In this document: positions 1 through 7,794 of the stretch, in pieces
Numbering within the stretch: position 1 is the stretch's first letter
Layout: each line of letters opens with the position of its first letter
NCBI RefSeq assembly: GCF_004365705.1
Contig: NZ_SOBN01000002.1
Span: 1,736,001 to 1,800,000, forward strand
DNA length: 64,000 bases
Reading direction: 5' to 3'
Source of the DNA: Streptomyces sp. 846.5
GTDB lineage: Bacteria > Actinomycetota > Actinomycetes > Streptomycetales > Streptomycetaceae
Program-made: the position numbers and the translations under genes
Notes under the pieces: generated by a model
The model's database searches: none
What the model was told of the DNA's origin: nothing
What the model saw: only the letters and a program-made list of their open reading frames with translations

Positions 1-179
1 CCTCGGGGCGGCGGGTGCCGCGGAACGGAGGGGTGATCCTGGCGCATGGGGTCTCGCGGGAGGAGCTGGAGCGGATTCTGGCAACCGATCCGCTCGCCCC
101 TGTGCGGACTTACCAGGTGATGGAGTTCGTGCCCTCGATGACCTCGCCGGATCTGGCTTCGATCGCCGAGTCCCGCTGA
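1..179 (+). CDS. YciI family protein, C-terminal part
   Basis: Only the last 58 codons are present; the reading frame starts at base 3 and ends with TGA at 177-179. The visible protein contains GGVILAHGVSREELERIL, then DPLAPV and TYQVMEFVPS. This is the usual ending of YCII-like ferredoxin-fold proteins (a beta strand, the helix that carries the 'DPF' segment, and a last strand with a hydrophobic E-F pattern). YciI proteins are small dimeric alpha/beta barrels of uncertain enzymatic role. The gene is convergent with the enoyl-CoA hydratase gene, with 7 bases between the stops. The N-terminal half, including the family's His-Asp pair, lies outside the window. Confidence 0.7.
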   Translation, partial: SGRRVPRNGGVILAHGVSREELERILATDPLAPVRTYQVMEFVPSMTSPDLASIAESR

Positions 180-186
180 CAGCTGT

Positions 187-1014
187 TCAGCGCAGCCGCC
201 ATGGGGTTCGGGTGCCTGAGTTGAAGGCGGCCTGGCCTTCGGCAAGGGCGGTGGGGTCGTCGCCGAGGGTGACCAGGGTTTTGGCTACCTCCAGGGCCTG
301 GCGGTAGCCGAGGTCCTGGGCGTACCAGACGGCGCGCAGGGTGGCCTGGACGGCGAGGGGGGGCTGGGAGGCGATCAGGGTGGCCACCCGCCGGGCGGCG
401 TCCAGGAGTTCGGCGCCGGGGACGACCTCCTGGACCAGGCCGATCTGGTGTGCCCGCTGCGCGGAGAGGCGTTCGTGCGCGCCGGTGAGCTGCATCCGCA
501 TCACCTCGCCGAGCGGCATCCGCTGCAGCATCGCCATCGACTCGAAGACCGAGGCCATGCCGAAGCTGGTGTGCGGGTCGAAGAAGGTGGCATGCTCGGC
601 GGCGATGATGAACTCCACCTGTCCGAGCAGGTAGAAGGCGCCGCCGCAGGCCATCCCGTTGACGGCGGCGATGATCGGCTTCCAGAGGTCGCCGGCGGTC
701 TTGGGGCTGATCCAGTCGCCCGGGTCGTCGAAGTGCAGCGGCGTGCCGCCGCGGATGCCGATGGGCTGGTCGCCCTCGCCCGCGTCGTCGGTGTCCAGGG
801 TGCCGCGGTCGAGCCCGGTGCAGAAGGCGCGGTCGCCGGCGCCGGTCAGGATGACGACCCTGACCTTGTCGTCCTCGCGCAGCTCCCGCCACAGGTCGCG
901 GAGCTCGCACATCATCCGCAGGTCGAAGGCGTTGTGGACCTCGGGGCGGTCCAGCGTCACCAGGGCGACGTGGTCGCTCTCCTCGTAGCGGAGCGTGGTG
1001 AAGTCGGTCTGCAT
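187..1014 (-). CDS. Enoyl-CoA hydratase/isomerase family protein
   Basis: A crotonase-fold protein of 275 residues. The oxyanion-hole segments are visible as GDRAFCTGLDRG (about residue 60) and VNGMACGGAFYLLG (about 120), followed by DPHTSFGM and the C-terminal helices. Family members hydrate or isomerise acyl-CoA esters in beta-oxidation and related pathways. The usual catalytic Glu pair of true hydratases is not obvious (the second segment reads DPHTSFG), so the exact reaction is open. The start was chosen at the second ATG because GGAGGA lies 6 nt before it, while the first ATG (1020) directly abuts that site. It is divergent from the PPOX-fold gene and close to other acyl-CoA genes. Confidence 0.85.
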   Translation of the reverse strand: MQTDFTTLRYEESDHVALVTLDRPEVHNAFDLRMMCELRDLWRELREDDKVRVVILTGAGDRAFCTGLDRGTLDTDDAGEGDQPIGIRGGTPLHFDDPGDWISPKTAGDLWKPIIAAVNGMACGGAFYLLGQVEFIIAAEHATFFDPHTSFGMASVFESMAMLQRMPLGEVMRMQLTGAHERLSAQRAHQIGLVQEVVPGAELLDAARRVATLIASQPPLAVQATLRAVWYAQDLGYRQALEVAKTLVTLGDDPTALAEGQAAFNSGTRTPWRLR

Positions 1015-1119
1015 GCGCATTCCTCCGGTCGCGGCCCTGGCACATCATTTGAGAACACGTTCTACTTATCAGCCCGGGGGCCATCGTCCCGGTCGACCGC
1101 GTCGGAAGGAAGAGGCAGG

Positions 1120-1602
1120 ATGCGCGAACAGCGGCACGGCAGGCGCGTGATGATGCCCGACGAGCAGCGCGACGAGTTCCTGCGCGGGCAGCGGACCTGC
1201 CGAGTGGCCACGGTGGCCGCCGACGGGCGGCCCCATGTGACGCCGTTGTGGTTCGTCTGGGACGGCTCGGCGCTGTGGCTCTACTCCATCACCCGCAGCC
1301 GGCGCTGGGCCGAACTGGAGCGCGATCCGCGGGTCGCCGTGGTGGTCGACAGCGGCGAGGAGTACGGCGAGCTGAGGGGCGTGGAGCTGACCGGCACGGT
1401 CGAGCAGGTGGCGGAGGCGCCCAGGACCGGGCTCGACTACCCGGGACCGTACGAGCTGGAGGCGGCCGAGAAGCTCTTCGCGGCCAAGTACGGCTTCGGC
1501 GCGGTCATGTACCACGACGGACGGCACGGCTGGCTGCGCATCGCCCCCGAGACCCTGACCAGCTGGGACTTCCGGCGGCTGAACGGCGACTTCAGTCGCT
1601 GA
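1120..1602 (+). CDS. Pyridoxamine 5'-phosphate oxidase-fold (PPOX) family protein
   Basis: 160 residues of split-barrel FMN/F420-binding type. The typical N-terminal signature is present: an R-T-C-R-V-A-T-V turn, then GRPHVTPLWFVWDG and later SRRWAELERDPRVAVVVD. These line the cofactor site in the actinobacterial PPOX/F420-dependent oxidoreductase groups. The C-terminal part (MYHDGRHGWLRIAPE, then SWDFRRL) is as expected. Members reduce small molecules using FMN or F420, or simply bind cofactor; the substrate cannot be told here. The ATG is preceded by GGAAGAGG. An in-frame Met at residue 11 is an alternative start. Confidence 0.8.
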   Translation: MREQRHGRRVMMPDEQRDEFLRGQRTCRVATVAADGRPHVTPLWFVWDGSALWLYSITRSRRWAELERDPRVAVVVDSGEEYGELRGVELTGTVEQVAEAPRTGLDYPGPYELEAAEKLFAAKYGFGAVMYHDGRHGWLRIAPETLTSWDFRRLNGDFSR

Positions 1603-1717
1603 CGGCCCGCCGACGACCCGCCGACGACCCGCCGACGACCACTGGTCCGAACTGCCCTTCCGTCAAGGTGCCGCAGGTCACACGGGGTTGACGGGGCCGA
1701 TCTGACAGGATGCTGCG

Positions 1718-2611
1718 ATGGCAGACATCGAATCCGGCCGGCCCCGCGTGATCTCCGACTTCGTCGATCTGCTGCGCCTGGACGACCTGGACCTCAACCT
1801 CTTCCGGGGCTGGTGCCACGCCGGTGCGCCGCTGCGCGCCTTCGGCGGGCAGGTCGCGGCCCAGGCGCTGGTGGCGGCCGGACGGACGGTGGAGACCGGG
1901 CGGCCGGTGCATTCGCTGCACGGGTACTTCATGCGCCCGGGCGACCCGCGCCGTCCGCTGGTCTACGAGGTGGAGCGGCTGCGCGACGGCCACTCCTACT
2001 CCACCCGGCGGGTGACCGCGATCCAGCGGGGCGAGGCCGTGTTCACCCTCTCCGCCTCCTTCAAACGGCCCGAGGAGAGCCCGGAACGGCAGCGCGAGAT
2101 GCCGCTGCTGCCCGGCCCGGAAGGATTGCCGAACCCGTACGCGGCCTGGGCGGCGGGCGGCCCGGAGAGCTACTGGGCGACCACCGGGCGGCTGACCCTG
2201 GACATGCGGATCATGCCGCCCGGCACCGAGGGACTGCCCGGCCGGACGGCCGGGGTGGAGGAGCAGTTCGTCTGGCTGAAGTCCGCCTCCAAGCTCGACG
2301 CGGACGACGCACTGCTGCACGTCTGCGCGCTCGCCTACCTCTCGGACCTGACGCTGGCCTCGACGGCGGCGCTGCATCTGCAACTGCCGCGCTCGCAGCG
2401 GCAGGAGCCGCCGGTGGTCAATCTGGCGTCGCTGGACCACGCGATGTGGTTCCACCGGCCGTTCCGCGCGGACGAGTGGCTGCTGTTCGCCCAGCGCAGC
2501 CCGTCCGCCTCGGACGGGCGGGGGCTGGCCCAGGGCGAGTTCTTCACCAGGGACGGCCGGCTGGTCGCCTCGGTGGTGCAGGAGGCGCTGGTCCGCGAGA
2601 AGCGGCGCTGA
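1718..2611 (+). CDS. tesB: Acyl-CoA thioesterase II (TesB-like)
   Basis: 297 residues, the normal length for a double hot-dog acyl-CoA thioesterase. The first hot-dog carries FGGQVAAQALVAAGRTV and SLHGYFMRPGDP (about residues 45-75). The second carries NLASLDHAMWFHRPFRADEWLLF and GRGLAQGEFFTRDGRLVASVVQEAL, the classic TesB C-terminus with the catalytic Asp (in LDHAMW) and the Thr/Gln positions. It hydrolyses medium- and long-chain acyl-CoA to free acid and CoA in the cytoplasm. It probably serves fatty acid or steroid side-chain turnover together with the enoyl-CoA hydratase and FadD17-like genes nearby. ATG at 1718. Confidence 0.9.
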   Translation: MADIESGRPRVISDFVDLLRLDDLDLNLFRGWCHAGAPLRAFGGQVAAQALVAAGRTVETGRPVHSLHGYFMRPGDPRRPLVYEVERLRDGHSYSTRRVTAIQRGEAVFTLSASFKRPEESPERQREMPLLPGPEGLPNPYAAWAAGGPESYWATTGRLTLDMRIMPPGTEGLPGRTAGVEEQFVWLKSASKLDADDALLHVCALAYLSDLTLASTAALHLQLPRSQRQEPPVVNLASLDHAMWFHRPFRADEWLLFAQRSPSASDGRGLAQGEFFTRDGRLVASVVQEALVREKRR

Positions 2612-2625
2612 GCCGCCGGCGCTGA

Positions 2626-2645
2626 ATCTTACGTGATCTTACGTG
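2626..2645. repeat. Tandem duplication of a 10-mer
   Basis: ATCTTACGTG occurs twice with no spacer in the 129-bp gap between the thioesterase stop and the Rieske start. The function is unknown; it could be part of a promoter or regulator site for the Rieske gene 95 bp downstream. Confidence 0.5.
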
Positions 2646-2740
2646 CTGAGCTGCCGCTGAACCTCCGGCGGAGTCGGTGCGTATCGTCTCAAGACAGCGG
2701 GCTTCAGTCCCTCCAGCCTCAGCTCTGTACAGGAGTAACC

Positions 2741-3286
2741 ATGGCCGAAGAGTCCCAGCAGACCACCGCCCGTCGAACCGTGCTCGCGGGCGTCGGGGTG
2801 GTGGGTGTCGCCGGCGTCCTCGCCGCCTGCGGTTCCAGCGGGAGCAGCAGCAGCGCCGCGGGGTCGGCCAGCACCCCGGCCGCCGACGCGAGCAGCAGTC
2901 CGGCGAGCAGCGACACCAGCAGTGCGCCCGCAACGGACGCCTCCAGCAGCTCGCCGGCGGCGGCTTCGTCCAGCAGCGCGGCGGGTGGCTCGACCGGGGG
3001 CACGGTCCTCGCCGCGACCTCGGACATACCGGAGGGGGGCGGCAAGGTGTTCGCCGACCACAAGGTCGTGGTGACCCAGCCGAGCGCGGGCACGTTCAAG
3101 GCGTTCACCGCCGTCTGCACGCATGCCGGCTGCACCGTGAGCAGCGTCTCGGGGGGCACCATCAACTGCCCGTGCCACGGGAGCAAGTTCCACATCGCGG
3201 ACGGATCGGTCGCCGGCGGACCGGCGCCCTCGGCGCTGGCGGCGGCGACGATCGCGGTGAGCGGCGGCAAGATCACGCTTTCCTGA
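2741..3286 (+). CDS. Rieske (2Fe-2S) domain lipoprotein
   Basis: 181 residues. The N-terminus has a twin-arginine-like RRT, a hydrophobic run and a lipobox ending LAAC (Cys about residue 28), so the protein is probably exported and lipid-anchored. A long Ser/Ala-rich linker follows (about 30-85). The Rieske domain shows both cluster loops, CTHAGC and CPCHGSKF, giving the two Cys and two His ligands, and the family's Pro loop (GGPAPSAL). It is likely an electron-transfer protein at the outer face of the membrane; no oxidase or bc1 partner is adjacent. The ATG follows AGGAG (2731-2735). A strong hairpin terminator follows the stop. Confidence 0.9.
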   Translation: MAEESQQTTARRTVLAGVGVVGVAGVLAACGSSGSSSSAAGSASTPAADASSSPASSDTSSAPATDASSSSPAAASSSSAAGGSTGGTVLAATSDIPEGGGKVFADHKVVVTQPSAGTFKAFTAVCTHAGCTVSSVSGGTINCPCHGSKFHIADGSVAGGPAPSALAAATIAVSGGKITLS

Positions 3287-3303
3287 AACGAGAACATCGT
3301 TTC

Positions 3304-3338
3304 ACCGGTGTGGACCCGCAGGCCGGGTCCACACCGGT
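3304..3338 (+). terminator. Hairpin terminator after the Rieske gene
   Basis: Perfect 14-bp inverted repeat (left arm 3304-3317, right arm 3325-3338, 7-nt loop) beginning 17 nt after the Rieske stop codon. There is no T-run, as is common for actinobacterial terminators. Confidence 0.8.
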
Positions 3339-3395
3339 CAAGTGATCTGATACAGCGTCATACACCTGCAACACCGTTCCCGGTATCATGGCGGG

Positions 3396-4013
3396 GTGTC
3401 CAAGGTAGACCTGTCCCCCCGGCCGGTCGAGGCTATGTCTCCCCGCCAACTGGAACGCCGGAAACACCTGATCAGGGCAGCGATCGATCTGGTAGCCGAG
3501 ATCGGCGTCGAGCGCGTCCAGATGAAACAGGTGAGCGAACGCTCAGGGGTCGCCCTAGGGACGACCTACCGGTACTTCTCCTCGAAGGACCATCTCCTGG
3601 CCGCGGCCGTCTCGGACTGGCGCGGAATGCTGATGACGGATCTCGCCGCGGAACTGCGCGGTTCGCCGGTCCCGCTGGGCGGCACGGACCGGGTGGTCCG
3701 CTTCGTCCACCGGGGCATGCGGGCCTTCCAGCGCCAGCCGCACCTGGCCCACCTGCTGGTCGCGGTGACGGTGTCCACCGACCCGTTCGCCAGCGAGGCG
3801 GTGGACGAGATGGGGAACGCCGGACGGGCCTCGCTGCTGGCGGTGATGCCGCAGGTGCCCGCGGCGGCGCGGAGCGTGGTGCCGCACATCATCGACGCGG
3901 CCTGGCAGAGCGAGCTGGTGGCCTGGGTGACCGGGCGCAGCACCCTCGGCGACGCCTACCTCCGGCTGGAGGAGGTCATCCGGGTGGTGCTGGCCCCGTA
4001 CGCGGCGGCTTAG
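3396..4013 (+). CDS. TetR/AcrR family transcriptional regulator (KstR-like)
   Basis: 205 residues starting at GTG. The N-terminal helix-turn-helix is clear: ERRKHLIRAAIDLVAEIGVE, then MKQVSERSGVALGTTYRYFSSKDHLL. The wording of the HTH (VQMKQV..., GTTYRYF) is closest to the KstR group of steroid and fatty acid catabolism repressors, from memory. The C-terminal ligand domain (about 70-205) is divergent. The gene is convergent with the FadD17-like gene, with only 4 nt between the stops, and both suggest acyl-CoA or steroid side-chain control. An internal ATG at 3435 (MSPRQLERRK) is an alternative start; neither has a strong ribosome site. Confidence 0.85.
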   Translation: MSKVDLSPRPVEAMSPRQLERRKHLIRAAIDLVAEIGVERVQMKQVSERSGVALGTTYRYFSSKDHLLAAAVSDWRGMLMTDLAAELRGSPVPLGGTDRVVRFVHRGMRAFQRQPHLAHLLVAVTVSTDPFASEAVDEMGNAGRASLLAVMPQVPAAARSVVPHIIDAAWQSELVAWVTGRSTLGDAYLRLEEVIRVVLAPYAAA

Positions 4014-4017
4014 CGGC

Positions 4018-5751
4018 TCAGCTCCAGGCTGTGCGGCCGTGCTCGGCGAACAGTGCGTCGATCTTCTCCAGGTCGGCGGTGGTCAGCGTGCGGTAGTCGA
4101 GTCCGGCGGCCGACGCCGTCCCGTAGGGCCGCCACAGGACCAGGTCGTCGGTGCGCCAGCGCTCGGCGCGCAGTCCGGTCTTGGCGGTCTTGTGGGTGGC
4201 GGTGGCCGGCATCCGGGCGACGAGGCGGACGAAGCGCGGTGGCATCTTGGTCCCGAGGTCGGGCTGGTCGGCCAGGAACTCGGCCAGCCGCCGGGCGAGT
4301 CCGTCCGGGTCCGCGACGCCGGTCGTGCCGACACCGGTGCCCGCCCCCGACCCCGCCCCCGGCCGCAGCTGCACGGCCGCCATCACCTGGTCCCCCGCGA
4401 CCGGGTCCGGGACGGCGAAGACCGCCACGGCATCGGCCTCCGTCCAGCGGCCGAGGATGGACTCGATGTCGGCGACCGCCAGGTTCTCGCTGTCCACCCG
4501 CAGCCAGTCCGCGCTGCGCCCGGCGAAGTGGAACCAGCCCTCGGCGTCGCGGTGGAACAGGTCCCCGGTCCAGTACCAGCCGCGCTGGACCCGGGCGGCG
4601 CCCGCCTCGGGATTGCGCCAGTAGCCCTCGAACCCGGCCCGTTCGGTGCGGTTGACCAGTTCGCCGATCGCCTCGGCCCCGTTGAGCAGCCGGCCCGAGG
4701 CGTCGAAGCGGGAGCGCGGGCACTCCTCCCCGGTCACCGGGTCGACCACGGCGAGGTCGTCGTACGGTCCCGAGCCGACCCGGCCGACGGCTCCCGGCGG
4801 GGCGGCGGGGTCCTGGCGGAGGTTGCAGCCGCCCTCGGAGGAGCCGTAGCCCTCGACCAGGCGGCAGCCGAAGCGCGCCTCGAAGCGCGCGGCGTCGACG
4901 GCCCCGGCCTCGGTGCCGAACCCCAGCCGGAGCGGGCTGTCGGCGTCGTCCGGGCGCTCCTCGGTGGCCAGCACATAGGAGATGGCGCGGCCCACATAGG
5001 TGAAGTAGCCGGCCCGGTGGCGGCGGACGTCCTCCAGGAAGCGGGAGGCGGAGAAGACCGGGCGCAGCGCGACCGTGCCCCCGGCGAGCAGCATCGGCGC
5101 CCACAGCGCCATGGTGGCGTTGCCGTGGAACAGCGGCATGCAGGCGTAGCCGGTGTCGTCGCTGGTCAGCCCGTACATCTCGCGCAGTTTGTCGCCGGCT
5201 CTGGCCAGCCGCTGCTGACTGCAGATCACGGCCTTGGGGGCGCCGGTCGACCCCGAGGTGAAGGTCAGCAGGATGCGGGTGTCGGGGGCGGGCAGGTCGG
5301 CGGGCGGCGCGGCGTCGAGATGGTCGGCGAGCAGCGCCGCGTACGCGGGGCCGTCGCTGTCCAGGACGGGGACGGCCAGGTCCAGCCCGTTGAGCAGCGC
5401 CAGCCGCCGCTGCCCGGTGACGACGAGGGCGCAGTCGGTGTGCCGGATGTCGCGGAGCAGGTCGGGACCGCGGCGGGTGGGGTTGATGCCGACCGCGGTG
5501 GCGCCGGCCAGGGCGCAGGCCTGGAGCCAGAAGACGTACTCGGGGGTGTTGTCGAGCAGCAGGCCGACGTGCGGGTGCTCGGCACGACGCTCGGCGAGCA
5601 GGCGGGTGAGCAGGGCGGCGCGGGCACAGGCGGCACGGAACACCTGGTCATGCGTCTGACTGAAGCCGTCGCCGACCAGCCCGGGGGTGTGCCGGCCGCG
5701 CTGGGCCTGGATGGCGTCGAGGAGGGTGGGGCTCGGTCCGGATGCGGGCAT
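4018..5751 (-). CDS. Acyl-CoA synthetase (AMP-forming), FadD17-like
   Basis: 577 residues of the ANL superfamily. Motifs in order: VGLLLDNTPEYVFWL and GINPTRRGPDLL in the N-domain, the ATP P-loop LLTFTSGSTGAPKAV (about 170), VEGYGSSEGG (A5, about 305), WYWTGDLFHRD (A7, about 400), and DWLRVDSENLA at the hinge. A C-terminal Lys (HKTAKTG) could be the catalytic one. The N-terminal wording resembles mycobacterial FadD17, a ligase for steroid side-chain or fatty acids. It would convert a carboxylic acid to acyl-CoA with ATP. The start was put at the ATG preceded by GGGAG; the frame is open upstream to 5826 without a better site. A 13-bp palindrome lies 23 bp upstream. Confidence 0.88.
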   Translation of the reverse strand: MPASGPSPTLLDAIQAQRGRHTPGLVGDGFSQTHDQVFRAACARAALLTRLLAERRAEHPHVGLLLDNTPEYVFWLQACALAGATAVGINPTRRGPDLLRDIRHTDCALVVTGQRRLALLNGLDLAVPVLDSDGPAYAALLADHLDAAPPADLPAPDTRILLTFTSGSTGAPKAVICSQQRLARAGDKLREMYGLTSDDTGYACMPLFHGNATMALWAPMLLAGGTVALRPVFSASRFLEDVRRHRAGYFTYVGRAISYVLATEERPDDADSPLRLGFGTEAGAVDAARFEARFGCRLVEGYGSSEGGCNLRQDPAAPPGAVGRVGSGPYDDLAVVDPVTGEECPRSRFDASGRLLNGAEAIGELVNRTERAGFEGYWRNPEAGAARVQRGWYWTGDLFHRDAEGWFHFAGRSADWLRVDSENLAVADIESILGRWTEADAVAVFAVPDPVAGDQVMAAVQLRPGAGSGAGTGVGTTGVADPDGLARRLAEFLADQPDLGTKMPPRFVRLVARMPATATHKTAKTGLRAERWRTDDLVLWRPYGTASAAGLDYRTLTTADLEKIDALFAEHGRTAWS

Positions 5752-5773
5752 GGGGGCTCCCAGCGGCAGCTTC

Positions 5774-5786
5774 TGACGGTCCGTCA
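5774..5786. promoter_or_regulatory. Palindromic operator candidate upstream of the FadD17-like gene
   Basis: TGACGGTCCGTCA, perfect 6-bp arms around one base, 23 bp before the ligase ATG. The same 13-mer, read from the other strand, occurs at 40114-40126, and a one-mismatch version at 36995-37007. A TetR-type operator is the likely reading. Confidence 0.55.
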
Positions 5787-5856
5787 GCTTGCAGCTGTTG
5801 ATACCCTCACGGCCGCCAACGCACAAGAGTGCAGCAGCGGCTGGGGTCGCGGCCGG

Positions 5857-7794
5857 TCAACCGAGGTGGCGTTCCAACCAGTTGGCCACGGTGCCGCGCA
5901 TCAGGGCCCGGTTCGTCTCGTGGACGAAGTCGTGGCCCTCGTCCGGCAGTTCCAGCAGCGACGCGGTCACCCCGCGCGCCCTGGCCGCGGCGACGAACTG
6001 CTCGGACTCGCCGATGGGGACATTGCTGTCCTGCGCGCCGTGGACGGCCAGCAGCGGCGCGCGCAGGGCGTCGACGTCGGTCATCGGCGAGAGCTGACGC
6101 AGCAGCTCGCGGTCGCGGTCCGGGTGGCCGTACTTGGTGGCGGCCGACTCGGCGATCCAGGGCTCGGTGCCGGAGAAGAAGGTCGCGAAGTCGGAGATCC
6201 CGCAGATGTCCACGCCGGTGCGGAACAGCTTCGGGTGCCGGACCAGGGCGGCCAGCACCAGATAACCGCCGTAGGAACGGCCCATGACGGCCAGTCGGCC
6301 CGGGTCGGCCAGGCCGAGGCCGACCAGGTACTGCGCGCAGTCGGCCACGTCGTCGACGGCGGCGAAGCGGCCGGCGCCCAGGTCGGCGTCGACGAAGGAG
6401 CGACCGAAGCCGGAGGAGCCACGGACGTTGGGGGCGAAGACGTCGAAGCCGCGGGAGAGCAGTTCCTGGAACAGCGGGTCGAGAACCGGGCGTTCCTGGC
6501 TCTCGGGGCCGCCGTGCAGGTAGACGACGCAGGGCGCGGGCCGGGCGTCGTCGGACGACCTGGGCGCGCGGTAGTACCAGCCGCTGAGCGGGAGGCCGTC
6601 GCGGGCGGTCAGCCGCAGCGGCCGGGGGCTGACGGCGCCGGGGACGGGCTCCGAGGTCCAGGGGGCGGGGCGGAGCTTCAGGCCGGGCGCGGTGGGCAGC
6701 GACCAGACCCCCGGGCGGCACCGCGAACCGGACAGCGACAGCAGCAGGCCGCCCGACCCGTCGAGGTCGGCCCGCGTCAAAACCTCGTGCGGCAAGCTGA
6801 TCTGACGGAGCGTCGTGGCGGCTCCCTGCTCGGGGGCGAGCCGGACGAGTTCGGCGGAGCTGCGGCCCTGGCGGTTCCAGCCGAGCAGGGCGGTGGAGCC
6901 GTCGGGGGCGATGGTCAGGTGTTCCAGGTCGGTCCCGGAGCGCTGGGCGGCCACCCGGACCGACCGGCCGGACGCAGAGCCGGAAGCAGAGCCGGGAACA
7001 GGGCTGCCGTCCTCGTCCAGGGCGACCGCGAGCAGGGCCGCGAACTCGCGGTCGGCGTCGCTGCGCAGCCAGACGGTGCGGCCGTCCGGGGCGAAGCGGC
7101 CGATCCAGGGGTCCCCGTCGGCGACCGGGAAGGTGCCGGCCTCGCTGAGGTCGGCCAGCCGCAGCAGCACGGCCTCGCGGTGGCCGCGCGGGCCGCGGCG
7201 GAGCAGGGCGAGGCGGCCGTCCGGGGTGAGGTCGCAGACCCGCAGGGTGGCCGCGCCCGACTCGGTGGCCAGGCGCCGGGTCGGGAGCCCGCCCTCGGGG
7301 TCGACCAGGGAGGCGGCCAGCAGTCCGTGGCTGTGCCCGGTGCCGTCACCGTCGCTGACCGGCACCACCTCGGTCACCGCGAGGGCGGAGCCGTCCCGGC
7401 TCCAGCAGCCCAGGTAGGCGGCGGCGCGCGGGTCCGCGCCGGCCAGCACCCGTCGGCCGGTGCCGTCCGGGCGGATGGCGAGGACGCGGCCGTGCTCGGC
7501 GCCGTCGGGGGCGGAGGTGTAGGCGATCCAACGGCCGTCCGGCGACCAGGAGACGGCGGTGACCGGGTCCGGCGCTGGGTCCAGCAGCCGGGGCTCTCCG
7601 GCCCCCTCCAGCGGTCCGACCCACAGCTGGGGCACGCCGCCGCGGTCGCAGACGTAGGCGGCCGTGGTGCCGGTCGGATCGGTCGCCGCCTGGGTGCAGC
7701 TGTGCTGCGGCGCGGTCGGCGGCGAGACGGTCAGGCTCGGGGCCGTCGGCTGCGTCCCGGTGTGTTGTGCTGCTGTCACGTGTGGCGCCCTCAT
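5857..7794 (-). CDS. S9 family (prolyl oligopeptidase-type) peptidase
   Basis: 645 residues. The N-terminal about 390 residues form a beta-propeller with repeated motifs such as VSWSPDGRWIAYTS and RFAPDGRTVWLRS. The C-terminal alpha/beta hydrolase has the nucleophile elbow GRSYGGYL, the acid in HGAQDSNVP and the His in DEGHDFVHE. There is no signal peptide, so it is probably cytoplasmic. It would cut or transfer on small peptides. The ATG overlaps the stop of the amidotransferase gene by 4 nt (ATGA), so the two are translationally coupled. A peptidase is also part of the classical N-acetylglutaminylglutamine-amide operon, though there it is of M42 type, from memory. Confidence 0.88.
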   Translation of the reverse strand: MRAPHVTAAQHTGTQPTAPSLTVSPPTAPQHSCTQAATDPTGTTAAYVCDRGGVPQLWVGPLEGAGEPRLLDPAPDPVTAVSWSPDGRWIAYTSAPDGAEHGRVLAIRPDGTGRRVLAGADPRAAAYLGCWSRDGSALAVTEVVPVSDGDGTGHSHGLLAASLVDPEGGLPTRRLATESGAATLRVCDLTPDGRLALLRRGPRGHREAVLLRLADLSEAGTFPVADGDPWIGRFAPDGRTVWLRSDADREFAALLAVALDEDGSPVPGSASGSASGRSVRVAAQRSGTDLEHLTIAPDGSTALLGWNRQGRSSAELVRLAPEQGAATTLRQISLPHEVLTRADLDGSGGLLLSLSGSRCRPGVWSLPTAPGLKLRPAPWTSEPVPGAVSPRPLRLTARDGLPLSGWYYRAPRSSDDARPAPCVVYLHGGPESQERPVLDPLFQELLSRGFDVFAPNVRGSSGFGRSFVDADLGAGRFAAVDDVADCAQYLVGLGLADPGRLAVMGRSYGGYLVLAALVRHPKLFRTGVDICGISDFATFFSGTEPWIAESAATKYGHPDRDRELLRQLSPMTDVDALRAPLLAVHGAQDSNVPIGESEQFVAAARARGVTASLLELPDEGHDFVHETNRALMRGTVANWLERHLG

